Shown here piece by piece: positions 1 to 5,890 of a stretch of 9,332 nucleotides of DNA. A model generated the notes under the pieces. The model had not been told where the DNA came from. It made no database searches and saw only the letters and a program-made list of their open reading frames with translations. Source of the DNA: Candidatus Sulfotelmatobacter sp. GTDB taxonomy: Bacteria; Acidobacteriota; Terriglobia; Terriglobales; Acidobacteriaceae. How positions within the stretch are numbered: position 1 is the first letter of the stretch; each line of letters starts with the position of its first letter. The translations under genes and the position numbers were made by a program. Location of the stretch: positions 1 to 9,332 of the forward strand of contig JASHRB010000721.1 of NCBI GenBank assembly GCA_030037575.1, in the 5' to 3' direction.

Positions 1-383
1 CGCATGGCGCGCTGGTTGCGCTCGCCATATTCCCGACCGATCGCGTTCATGTGCATGGATCCCACCGACGAATTCACTGCCGGCGAGACCAGCGGGGCCC
101 CTCCTCCGGAATACCAGACGGGCACGGTGAAATCCGCGCTGGTGTTGCCGTTGATTTCAGAGAGCGTCGAGTTGGTTGCCCCCGCGATCAGGCCACCGGT
201 AGCATTCCTCGCGCCCACCGGATCCGGAGACACAGTCTGGAACGATAGGCTTGGAGTGGTGATCAAGGGAACATAAGGGCCGCATCCGTAGGGACAATAG
301 CCGGGCAATCCGTGCTGGCCGATTTGGGCGAGGCTTAGAGCTGAAAACAGGACAATCGAAGATACTGCTGCCACAATGCGCAT
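1..383 (-). CDS. Secreted protein of unknown function (C-terminus cut by window edge)
   Basis: The minus frame opens at ATG 383-381 and stays open to the left edge, giving 127 visible codons without a stop, so the C-terminus lies outside the window. The start is well supported: AGGAGG (388-393) sits 4 nt upstream of the ATG. The first ~19 residues (MRIVAAVSSIVLFSALSLA) form a classic signal peptide with a likely cleavage near SLAQ, so the product is exported. The mature part begins with a Gly/Pro/Cys-rich stretch containing CPYGCGP, a possible disulfide pair, and continues with a Ser/Thr/Asn/Gly-rich segment typical of extracellular proteins. A charged piece (GREYGERNQRAM) follows at the edge. 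I recognise no domain. It diverges from the membrane protein gene at 630. Confidence 0.7.
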   Translation of the reverse strand, partial: MRIVAAVSSIVLFSALSLAQIGQHGLPGYCPYGCGPYVPLITTPSLSFQTVSPDPVGARNATGGLIAGATNSTLSEINGNTSADFTVPVWYSGGGAPLVSPAVNSSVGSMHMNAIGREYGERNQRAM

Positions 384-521
384 ACCGCCTCCTGGAAGCC
401 TTCCTTCTTCTGATGATCGAAATCAGCAGGTGGAATGCCACTTAGTCGACGATGCTTGCATCGCGACTTGCTCCCGTCTCAGTTATTTCCGCACATTGGC
501 ATAGCCCTGAGAAACGGCCGA

Positions 522-539
522 TGCGCAAACACTTGCGCA
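522..539. repeat. Perfect 7-bp inverted repeat in divergent spacer
   Basis: TGCGCAA (522-528), a 4-nt gap, then TTGCGCA (533-539) lies in the 246-bp spacer between the divergent genes starting at 383 (minus) and 630 (plus). A weak promoter-like pair, TTGCGC at 533-538 and GTTAAG at 556-561 with 17 nt between, overlaps its right arm. It could be an operator or a small hairpin; there is no T-run, so a terminator is unlikely. A looser pair, AGCGGC (560-565) and GCCGCT (580-585), lies downstream. I see no other clear signal in the spacer. Confidence 0.35.
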
Positions 540-629
540 AGAAATGCAGGCGCGTGTTAAGCGGCAACGGCACGCGAAAGCCGCTCAGCCCGGGTGTGGC
601 GGCGGACCGATGTATTACCATGCCAACTA

Positions 630-2246
630 ATGAGATCGATTCTTGGCCGATGGCTGGCTGATCCCGTTTTCTGGTTGTGCCTTACGGCGGGCCTGCTGGC
701 TTTCGTCGTTCAATCCGGCGAATTGGGCACGGCGGATACCACGCACCGGCTGCAGACCACTCACTGGTTGTGGACCTCCGAGCCGCAGGTTTTTCCCAAC
801 GAGTATCCCGAATTTGGGCTGCACGGCCGCGGCGGACGGCTTTACAGCTGGTATGGCATCGGCCAATCTTTGCTCATGCTGCCGGCCGATGTAGTCGGCA
901 CATGGATCGCGCACTGGAAGATTTTTTCCGAATACGGCGACGACCCCGCAGTGCGCAGCATCGTGGTCAGCTACAGCACCAGCATTCTGGTAAATGTGCT
1001 GACGGCGCTGGTGGCCTTTCGTCTGCTTCGCCAGTTGAAATTCGGCGTGCGCGAGTCTGCGTTGGGTGTTCTTGCTCTGCTCGTCTGCACCAGCCATCTG
1101 CACTACACGCAAAACATGATGGAGAACAACTACATCATGCTGCTGACGCTGGTGGGCCTTTCCTATCAATACGAATGGCTGGAAAATGGCAGCGGGTGGG
1201 CGTTGTTCGGAGGAAGCGCGGCCATCGGCCTCAATTTACTGACACGGCTCACCACCGCCCTGGATCTCATGGGAGCCGCTCTCTTTGTTTTGCTGATCCT
1301 TTGGTTCAGAAGCATTCGCGGCCGTGATCTCTGGAGCAGATTGGTTTCGTACTGCAAGGTTGCAGCGCCGGTTTATGGGTTTTTCCTGCTCATCGACCGT
1401 TTCTATCAGTTCTATCGTTTCGGCTCATTCACCAATACCTACGTTTCCTTATTCGCAAATGAGCAACGCTTACAAGACCCAACACTGCCGGCCACCTTCC
1501 CGTGGAGCACGCCTTTCCGGGAAGGATTCTTAGGGCCGCTATTCCAGCCGGAGAAATCGATTTTCCTTTTCGATCCCTTGCTCGCGCTCGCCATCGTGCT
1601 GCTTGTCATTCTGTGGAAGCGGTTGTCGCCGGAGGTTCGAGCGTATGGCTTGACTTCCCTACTGCTGCTGGTGGGCTACATCTGTTTCTATGCGCGATAC
1701 ACGTACTGGGCGGGAGATTTCGCCTGGGGCGACCGCTACGTTTCGACTTCCGTCGAGATGGCGACGCTGCTTGCGCTTCCGCTGCTGCTTCAATTCCGTG
1801 CTCGCCTGCGCGCATGGATCTGGCGCGGCGCCATCGCCTTGATGGCCGCCAGTTTTCTTATTCAGCTTGCTTCGCTAGCCTTTTGGCTGCCGCTCGAGAT
1901 TTATCAGATGGAAACGCTCGGCCATCCCACATTCGTCATTGCGCTGCGCTTTAAAAACATCGCCGCCTTTGCCTTGGGCAAGATGGACGCATGGGGATTG
2001 AACAACGAATCGATGACGCAGGACCCCTGGGATTACGTTCACATTACGACCTGGAATTTTCTGCCTTTTCTGCTGCGCCGAGTAGGAGCGGCGCCACGGT
2101 GGGCGGTTGATGTGGCGTTCGCTGTATGGGGTGCTGCGCTGGCGGCGCTGGTCGGTGTGCTTTGGCAGCTGAAGACTGCCATCCATCCCGCCGGCGCAGC
2201 CTCCCGCATGCCAGCCATCCCCATACAGCGAACCGGAACTCGCTAA
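630..2246 (+). CDS. Multi-pass membrane protein, glycosyltransferase 39/mannosyltransferase-like
   Basis: This is a 538-aa protein with about 10-12 hydrophobic helices (rough residues 12-28, 110-132, 142-158, 167-182, 190-228 as two, 240-258, 309-328, 338-356, 375-390, 399-421, 493-513). A long extracytoplasmic loop of ~80 residues follows helix 1 and carries an acidic/aromatic stretch ending in YSWYGIGQSLLMLP. A first loop of this kind is usual in GT-C lipid-linked sugar transferases (GT39/PMT-like), so the likely role is moving sugars from a polyprenyl carrier onto an outer-face acceptor. Substrate and acceptor cannot be told. I prefer ATG 630 because the protein then starts with a short basic segment before helix 1. 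An in-frame GTG at 594 would add 12 residues, and neither start has a Shine-Dalgarno sequence. It converges on the OmpA-type gene, 17 bp apart. The family call is inferred from topology and remembered resemblance. Confidence 0.72.
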   Translation: MRSILGRWLADPVFWLCLTAGLLAFVVQSGELGTADTTHRLQTTHWLWTSEPQVFPNEYPEFGLHGRGGRLYSWYGIGQSLLMLPADVVGTWIAHWKIFSEYGDDPAVRSIVVSYSTSILVNVLTALVAFRLLRQLKFGVRESALGVLALLVCTSHLHYTQNMMENNYIMLLTLVGLSYQYEWLENGSGWALFGGSAAIGLNLLTRLTTALDLMGAALFVLLILWFRSIRGRDLWSRLVSYCKVAAPVYGFFLLIDRFYQFYRFGSFTNTYVSLFANEQRLQDPTLPATFPWSTPFREGFLGPLFQPEKSIFLFDPLLALAIVLLVILWKRLSPEVRAYGLTSLLLLVGYICFYARYTYWAGDFAWGDRYVSTSVEMATLLALPLLLQFRARLRAWIWRGAIALMAASFLIQLASLAFWLPLEIYQMETLGHPTFVIALRFKNIAAFALGKMDAWGLNNESMTQDPWDYVHITTWNFLPFLLRRVGAAPRWAVDVAFAVWGAALAALVGVLWQLKTAIHPAGAASRMPAIPIQRTGTR

Positions 2247-2263
2247 TCCTTCTTGCAGGAAGC

Positions 2264-4006
2264 TTACTTCTGAACCTTCTCTTTCTCCGCCGCGGTCACA
2301 ACTTTGCCTTCCTCGATTGCCGGGCCGCGATCGACCAAGGCCTTGTAGTCGGTGGCATTGAATGGATACAGGCGCGCCGACTCCTGTCCGGTAGTGGTCA
2401 GGGTGATATCGACGCGGCGATTGTTGGCGAGCACGATGGTTTGCATCCTCGCCAGAACCTTTTCGCGTTCTTCCGCGCTTAAATTCGGATTTTGTTGCAG
2501 AAGCTGTTTTACCTGATCGGTTGTCAGGTTTTGCCCTTTACCGTAAGCGTGGGTCTCGAGATTTGCCTCCGGGATGCCCTGTTCGACCAGGAAACGCTTG
2601 GCCAGTTGGGCCCGTCGTTCGGAGAGCGCCTGGTTGTAACTGACCGGCCCGCGCTTGTCAGCATGTCCCGACAGCACCAGCTTGGCATCGGGCTTCGCCT
2701 GCAGATAGGTTTTGAACGCCAGCGCAATCGCGTCCAACGAATCCCGTTCGCTGGCCAGCAAAGCCGCGTTTGACTTTGCACTTCTCGGTCTATTGGTGGG
2801 GAAATAAACGCTGCGCATGGTCAGTTGCGTCTCTGGCTGCTCGATCGAACCAACGATGTGCAGAGTAGCGGTACGGGTTTCCGATCCACCGCACCCGTTC
2901 GAAGCGCTGAGCGTATAGGAGACCGTTTCATCGACTGGACCCGGATCGGTTTTCTTAGGTGTAGGTTGCAACGCGCGACTGCCTCGGGCATCGACTGTGC
3001 CCACGCCTTCAATGGAAATGTTGGAGGCGTTCGCCGCAGACCAGTTCAATGCCGTGTTGTCGTCCTGAACCACTTTGTCGCCGATGCGTTTGTAATGAAC
3101 TTCGTCCGGGGAAAGCTGCAGATTGGCTTGAATCGCACTGTTCACATTCACGCTTGCGCTGGAAGCGGCTGTGCCCCCAGGACCGAAAGCGGTAAGTTCG
3201 TAAGTGGTCGTCTGCTTGGGTTGAACACTCTGGTCGCCGCTCGGAGACACCGAGCCCAGGGTGCTGATTTCGACTCGAGGAGCATCCGTGGCCGACCACT
3301 TAAGCTGGGTGGCGTCGCCGCAGTTGACCTGGGCCATGGCTGCGGATAACTGAGCGGTTGGTTTGGCCACCGCGACGGTGGCGCTGGCTGTGCCTACGGT
3401 AAAGCGCGGGATCGACGTGAGCTTTTCTCCGCGCGGCCAATCGACGGTCTTGCGAACACCTTTGGGAATATCAATGACCACACGCTTGTTGGCGGGAACG
3501 TTCACCGAGCCCGACCAAACTTCTTTGTCCGCGTGGAGCACGGTCACCTGAAACGTACCGGGAGGGACGACCAGTTCCTGCTTCCACCAGAAATCATTGT
3601 TAAATTCGTCGCCGTGACCGACGAAGAATTCGGGGCTCTTGCCGTTGAGCAACACCGCGTCCCGATCGGCGTGTTCGATGGTCATTGCGCCAAATGGCGA
3701 GGATACCGTTCCGGATACCGGCTGCAAACTTACGTCCAGGTCGGTAACCTTCCCGGCCGTAACCGTCACCGTGCGGGTTTCGGGAGTGTACCCGTAGTTG
3801 GCCACCTGAATCTTGTGTTCGCCGGGACTCAGGCTTAAGCTGTGATGCTTGCTCGCTTCGCTAATCGCTTGACCGTCGACAAATAGATAAGCCTGCTTGG
3901 GAGTGATATGAACCGCAACCTTACCGTTTTGCGCAAGACAAAAGGGGATGGTAACCACACTGAAACCAAGTGCTGCAAGCGGGAGTAACCCGAGCGGGGA
4001 TTTCAT
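2264..4006 (-). CDS. Secreted PEGA / Ig-like / OmpA-C-terminal domain protein
   Basis: This is a 580-aa exported protein. ATG 4006-4004 is chosen because GGAGG (4012-4016) lies 5 nt upstream and a signal peptide follows immediately (residues 1-25, cleavage near CLAQ). Residues ~27-95 form a PEGA domain (VDGQ, LSPGEHKIQV, GYTPETRTV). Residues ~100-190 are a second beta-rich segment. Residues ~215-290 and ~293-385 are two Ig-like repeats sharing L(K/N)WSA and a Tyr-x-Leu-(T/S)-A strand. Residues ~395-540 are an OmpA/MotB-type peptidoglycan-binding domain with GHADKRG, N458, LSERRAQ and NNRRVDI. The usual GHTD is GHAD here, but the Asp and the Arg expected to contact diaminopimelate are present. 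A Gln-rich helical insert (~496-526) precedes NNRRVDI, and a charged tail ends in KEKVQK. Probable role: periplasmic or outer-membrane-associated protein anchored to the cell wall. Confidence 0.88.
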   Translation of the reverse strand: MKSPLGLLPLAALGFSVVTIPFCLAQNGKVAVHITPKQAYLFVDGQAISEASKHHSLSLSPGEHKIQVANYGYTPETRTVTVTAGKVTDLDVSLQPVSGTVSSPFGAMTIEHADRDAVLLNGKSPEFFVGHGDEFNNDFWWKQELVVPPGTFQVTVLHADKEVWSGSVNVPANKRVVIDIPKGVRKTVDWPRGEKLTSIPRFTVGTASATVAVAKPTAQLSAAMAQVNCGDATQLKWSATDAPRVEISTLGSVSPSGDQSVQPKQTTTYELTAFGPGGTAASSASVNVNSAIQANLQLSPDEVHYKRIGDKVVQDDNTALNWSAANASNISIEGVGTVDARGSRALQPTPKKTDPGPVDETVSYTLSASNGCGGSETRTATLHIVGSIEQPETQLTMRSVYFPTNRPRSAKSNAALLASERDSLDAIALAFKTYLQAKPDAKLVLSGHADKRGPVSYNQALSERRAQLAKRFLVEQGIPEANLETHAYGKGQNLTTDQVKQLLQQNPNLSAEEREKVLARMQTIVLANNRRVDITLTTTGQESARLYPFNATDYKALVDRGPAIEEGKVVTAAEKEKVQK

Positions 4007-4192
4007 CGTAGCCTCCGTGCAGAAGGCCTGTAAGGATAATCGACACAAGGCCTCCGGCTAACTATGTGCCGCAATATTCTACATGAAAGAGAAGAATCCG
4101 CGCTCCGCAGACCGCCCGCGGTACTGATCTAAGTCAGCGTTCTTTCGAAAGGAGGCTCTTCTCGGTCGTGTCAGTGATGTCAAATATCGCGC

Positions 4193-4214
4193 CGTACATT
4201 GACCCGAATGTACG
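4193..4214. repeat. Perfect 8-bp inverted repeat upstream of the OmpA-type gene
   Basis: CGTACATT (4193-4200), 6 nt, then AATGTACG (4207-4214). It lies in the 262-bp non-coding stretch between the stop of the coiled-coil gene (4269) and the start of the OmpA-type gene (4006), both on the minus strand. There is no T-run on either strand, so it is not a standard terminator; an operator or an RNA hairpin is possible. On the minus strand a TTGACA (4178-4183) lies just downstream of it, but I find no good -10 at the right distance. A 10-bp palindrome CTTTCGAAAG (4142-4151) lies nearby. Nothing else stands out here. Confidence 0.4.
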
Positions 4215-4268
4215 AACCGTAGGCGTGAGCAAGCTGCGTGGCCTGAGTGCGTCCGAACTCGCTTACCG

Positions 4269-4490
4269 CTACTTCCCTTCCAGCGCGTTGATGCGCTGTT
4301 CGTGGTTTCGCAGAATGCAGGCAGTCTGATCCATGCCCCTATTGATCGTTTCCTCGAACTGTTTTGTGCTGTCGATCAAGCTCTGCAATTTACGCTCGGT
4401 TTCGATCTGCATCCCCGAGAGTAGTTCGAGGTTCCGCGCAATGGCATCCACGCGCTCAGTTAGTTTGTCGAATCTCTCTTCCGGTGTCAT
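4269..4490 (-). CDS. Small coiled-coil protein of unknown function
   Basis: The product is 73 aa starting MTPEERFDKLTERVD and ending EQRINALEGK. Almost the whole chain shows heptad-like spacing of Leu/Ile/Met with charged residues between, so it is probably one long amphipathic helix that oligomerises. There is no signal peptide or membrane segment. I recall many similar small coiled-coil proteins in Acidobacteriota, none with a function I can name. ATG 4490-4488 is used; an in-frame GTG at 4496-4494 would add two residues. No Shine-Dalgarno sequence is visible. TATTAA (4500-4505 on the minus strand) lies 9 nt before the ATG and overlaps the palindrome at 4503-4520. A damaged second copy lies at 5027-5226 and shares a 16-base block (tgatgcgctgttcgtg, 4289-4304 and 5059-5074). 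The gene diverges from the basic protein at 4572. Confidence 0.68.
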   Translation of the reverse strand: MTPEERFDKLTERVDAIARNLELLSGMQIETERKLQSLIDSTKQFEETINRGMDQTACILRNHEQRINALEGK

Positions 4491-4502
4491 GCACACAATT
4501 TA

Positions 4503-4520
4503 ATACGTGCAGGCACGTAT
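4503..4520. promoter_or_regulatory. Perfect palindrome, candidate operator between divergent small genes
   Basis: ATACGTGC (4503-4510), AG, GCACGTAT (4513-4520) is a perfect 8+8 inverted repeat inside the 81-bp spacer between the coiled-coil gene (starts 4490, minus) and the basic protein gene (starts 4572, plus). Its left edge overlaps a -10-like TATTAA of the minus-strand gene, and it lies about 16 bp upstream of the -35-like element of the plus-strand gene. A near half-site, GCATGTAT (4539-4546), follows. Placement and symmetry fit a dimeric repressor site controlling one or both genes. The regulator itself is unknown; either flanking product could be the binder. Confidence 0.5.
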
Positions 4521-4536
4521 GCGAGAGGATTCTTGC

Positions 4537-4565
4537 TTGCATGTATAACTTTTTTGTGGCATAGT
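4537..4565 (+). promoter_or_regulatory. Candidate promoter of the basic small-protein gene
   Basis: TTGCAT (4537-4542), exactly 17 nt, then CATAGT (4560-4565), with the ATG only 6 nt after the -10-like element. Transcription would then start at or next to the start codon, giving a leaderless mRNA, which fits the absence of a Shine-Dalgarno sequence. An overlapping TATAAC (4544-4549) is an alternative -10, but its -35 is not evident. Confidence 0.4.
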
Positions 4566-4571
4566 GCGCTC

Positions 4572-4796
4572 ATGGCGGAACTGACGGCGCGCGAAATGGC
4601 AAGCCTCGGCGGGAAAGCCCGCGCCAAGAAACTTACTGCCGAGCAACGTTCGGAAGCCGCACGGAAGGCCGTGCAAGCCCGCTGGCAGAAAGCTCTCACC
4701 CAACTCGAAAAGAAGATCGAAAAACATGATCGGGCCGCTCGCCGCGCCGCCCAAGCCCGCTCCCAGAGAGCCAAGCAGAAGAAGGAATCGAAGTGA
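4572..4796 (+). CDS. Small Lys/Arg/Ala-rich basic protein, probably nucleic-acid binding
   Basis: This is a 74-aa, strongly basic, Ala/Lys/Arg-rich protein. Residues 9-37 carry the block MASLGGKARAKK followed by LTAEQRSEAARKAVQARW. I know this pattern (GG-K-x-R-x-x-x-LT-x-E-Q-R-x-x-x-A-R-x-A-x-x-ARW) from many small uncharacterised bacterial proteins, and it resembles the KGG-type stress-protein motif. A predicted helix (~38-51) and a very basic Arg/Ala/Gln tail (~52-74) follow. Nucleic-acid binding is an inference from charge only. ATG 4572 is chosen because the conserved-looking block starts soon after it; an upstream in-frame ATG at 4533 would add 13 residues but would include the promoter-like elements. 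No Shine-Dalgarno sequence is visible. The stop codon overlaps a GTG start of a possible 29-aa ORF. Confidence 0.65.
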   Translation: MAELTAREMASLGGKARAKKLTAEQRSEAARKAVQARWQKALTQLEKKIEKHDRAARRAAQARSQRAKQKKESK

Positions 4797-4882
4797 GCAA
4801 CTTTGCGCAAGGCGCGAAACCCGATGTTGAAATCGAACCGTCATCCAATCCGAATCCGTCACCGCGTCCCCTTACAGGCTGA
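4793..4882 (+). CDS. Possible 29-aa ORF overlapping the stop of the basic-protein gene
   Basis: GTG 4793-4795 overlaps the TGA (4794-4796) of the preceding gene, and AAGGA lies about 8 nt upstream, an arrangement that favours translational coupling. The product would be 29 aa, starting MSNFAQGAKPDVEIEPSS and then rich in Pro/Asn/Ser, ending at TGA 4880-4882. It has no signal peptide and no motif I recognise. It may equally be the degraded start of a once longer gene or chance. A minus-strand mini-ORF overlaps its last bases (4859-4882). Confidence 0.3.
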   Translation: MSNFAQGAKPDVEIEPSSNPNPSPRPLTG

Positions 4883-4951
4883 CCACCAGCAACCCTGGCA
4901 TGCCTGTGGGAAACGAGGAGAGAGAAGCGGTGGTAAATTCTGTGTAGCCAT
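4859..4951 (-). CDS. Possible 30-aa ORF with a strong ribosome binding site
   Basis: ATG 4951-4949 is preceded by a perfect AGGAGG five nt upstream, one of the best Shine-Dalgarno matches in the window. The frame ends after 30 codons at TGA 4861-4859. The peptide begins MATQNLPPLL and ends with a Cys/Trp-rich stretch (CQGCWWSACKGTR). It is not a family I recognise. It could be a real microprotein, a leader peptide, or the start of a gene lost by frameshift; no longer downstream frame clearly continues it. The strong RBS is the only support. Confidence 0.25.
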   Translation of the reverse strand: MATQNLPPLLSPRFPQACQGCWWSACKGTR

Positions 4952-5026
4952 GACGACCTCCTATGAAGGTCGGGTGTGGTTAGCTCTCAGTGCTGTGTTG
5001 CAAGCACGCGCTGAGGACGCTTAAGT

Positions 5027-5226
5027 CTATTGCGGGCGATTCCCCTCCTCAAGATCAGTGATGCGCTGTTCGTGACCTTCGACTGCGTGAAGCAAACGTG
5101 CGGTGCCGAGTGCGATCTCTTTCACCAGCGCCGTAAGATCGCGCATGTCTGGGTGAGCAACTGAACGCTCTGGGTTAGGGCCTCGTGCCGCTCAGCTAAT
5201 CGGTCAAGTCTTTCATCGGAGAGCCT
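5027..5226 (-). pseudogene. Frameshifted second copy of the small coiled-coil protein gene
   Basis: Two minus-strand frames together read as a homologue of the 4269-4490 product. The first (about 5226 down to 5150) gives LSDERLDRLAERHEALTQ, comparable to TPEERFDKLTERVDAIAR of the intact copy, and continues as SVQLLTQ before leaving the family pattern. The second frame (from ATG 5146-5144 to TAG 5029-5027, 39 aa) begins MRDLTALVKEIAL and ends GHEQRITDLEEGNRPQ, matching NHEQRINALEGK of the intact copy. The break lies near 5145-5155 and needs one lost base or two gained bases. No good start codon is in frame before the N-terminal part. Either it is a dead paralogue from local duplication, or only the 39-aa 3' part is still translated. 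Confidence 0.6.
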
Positions 5227-5337
5227 CAGCGTATCGTTATCGTGGAGCCCGTCTTCGAGCCGGTTCCACAGCGCCAACCGAAAGTAGACCAACCGGCCGT
5301 CGAAGAACCGGAAGGAAGGAGCGGACGTTATGAGTAA
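5200..5337 (+). other. Orphan open frame resembling a Pro/Glu-rich protein tail
   Basis: After TAA 5197-5199 the plus frame is open to TAA 5335-5337 and includes RIVIVEPVFEPVPQR, then a Pro/Gln/Glu-rich tail ending GRSGRYE. There is no credible start; only an internal GTG at 5242 without a ribosome binding site. Many of its codons begin with G, as in real coding sequence. The opposite strand in the same codon phase also reads sensibly upstream of the coiled-coil pseudogene, so the coding strand is uncertain. Most likely it is the surviving 3' end of a decayed gene just before the protease remnant. GGAAGGAG (around 5311-5318) may have served the next gene. Confidence 0.3.
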
Positions 5338-5341
5338 TTAA

Positions 5342-5780
5342 ATGAAGCACATTTTGGTTGTACTGCTTGCCCTCGCCGTGCCAAGTCTGGCGCAGGAGCC
5401 AGCCGCTTCTCAACAGAAACCATGAAGACAGAACGGCAGGAATGCGCTTCTTTTCTGACGTGAATGCCGCAAGCGTTGGAGTGCTGCTACAAACAGTGGA
5501 TGCGTAGTTTAAGGCGGGAACGCGCAAATTTGTAATTTTCATGTCATCCGGCGGCGGCGATGTTCTCAGTGGATTCATGGCAGAAAACTATTTAAACGGA
5601 CTTCCGATTGAAGTAACCTTTTTCAACGTCGGCAACGTGGATTCTTCTGCCTCGGTGATCTATTGCGCTGGCTCCAAGCGGTACGCCGTGCCGGAGGCGC
5701 GATTCATAATCCATGAAGTCTCACTCACATTTACTGCGAATGGCCAGTACCCCGCGCACGATGTCAGCGCACTGGTCTGA
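5342..5780 (+). pseudogene. Broken secreted Clp-like (S14/crotonase-fold) serine protease gene
   Basis: ATG 5342 starts a signal peptide (MKHILVVLLALAVPSLAQ), but this frame ends at TGA 5423-5425 after 27 codons. The next frame (+1) reads NHEDRTAGMRFFSDVNAA, then GVLLQTVDA, hits amber TAG 5505-5507, and resumes as FKAGTRKFVIFMSSGGGDV, followed by GNVDSSASVIYCAG and ARFIIHEVSLTF, ending at TGA 5778-5780. The pieces match a ClpP-like family in order: the oxyanion-loop motif SSGGGDV, nucleophile Ser in GNVDS (codon 5643-5645) and His in RFIIH (codon 5712-5714). The third catalytic residue would lie beyond the truncation. TAG is one C-to-T change from CAG (Gln). Faint similarity may continue in a shifted frame to about 5900 (LDAAI near 5881-5895), overlapping the end of glmS. 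One frameshift, one nonsense codon and a lost tail make a functional protease very unlikely. Confidence 0.75.
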
Positions 5781-5890
5781 GCACCTTCAACTGTCAGGCG
5801 GGCGCAGTAGCGAGCCAAAAATGAATGCAATCGGGCAAGAGCAGAAGGCCGCCAGTCCTTGGCTACCGAAAAGAAGAAAACTGGACGCCG

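Noticed and set aside
2247..2263. Possible bidirectional terminator between the convergent genes
   Set aside because: Only a 5-bp stem with a G·U pair and a 4-nt loop (CTTCT/GGAAG) and no T-run; too weak to call.
4983..5016. Possible RNA hairpin (CTCAG ... CTGAG)
   Set aside because: The stem is interrupted by an unpaired CGCG and has no flanking T-run; not enough for an RNA gene or terminator.
5237..5578. Minus-strand 113-codon open frame across the decayed region
   Set aside because: Antisense to the protease remnant and its signal peptide, with no recognisable motif.
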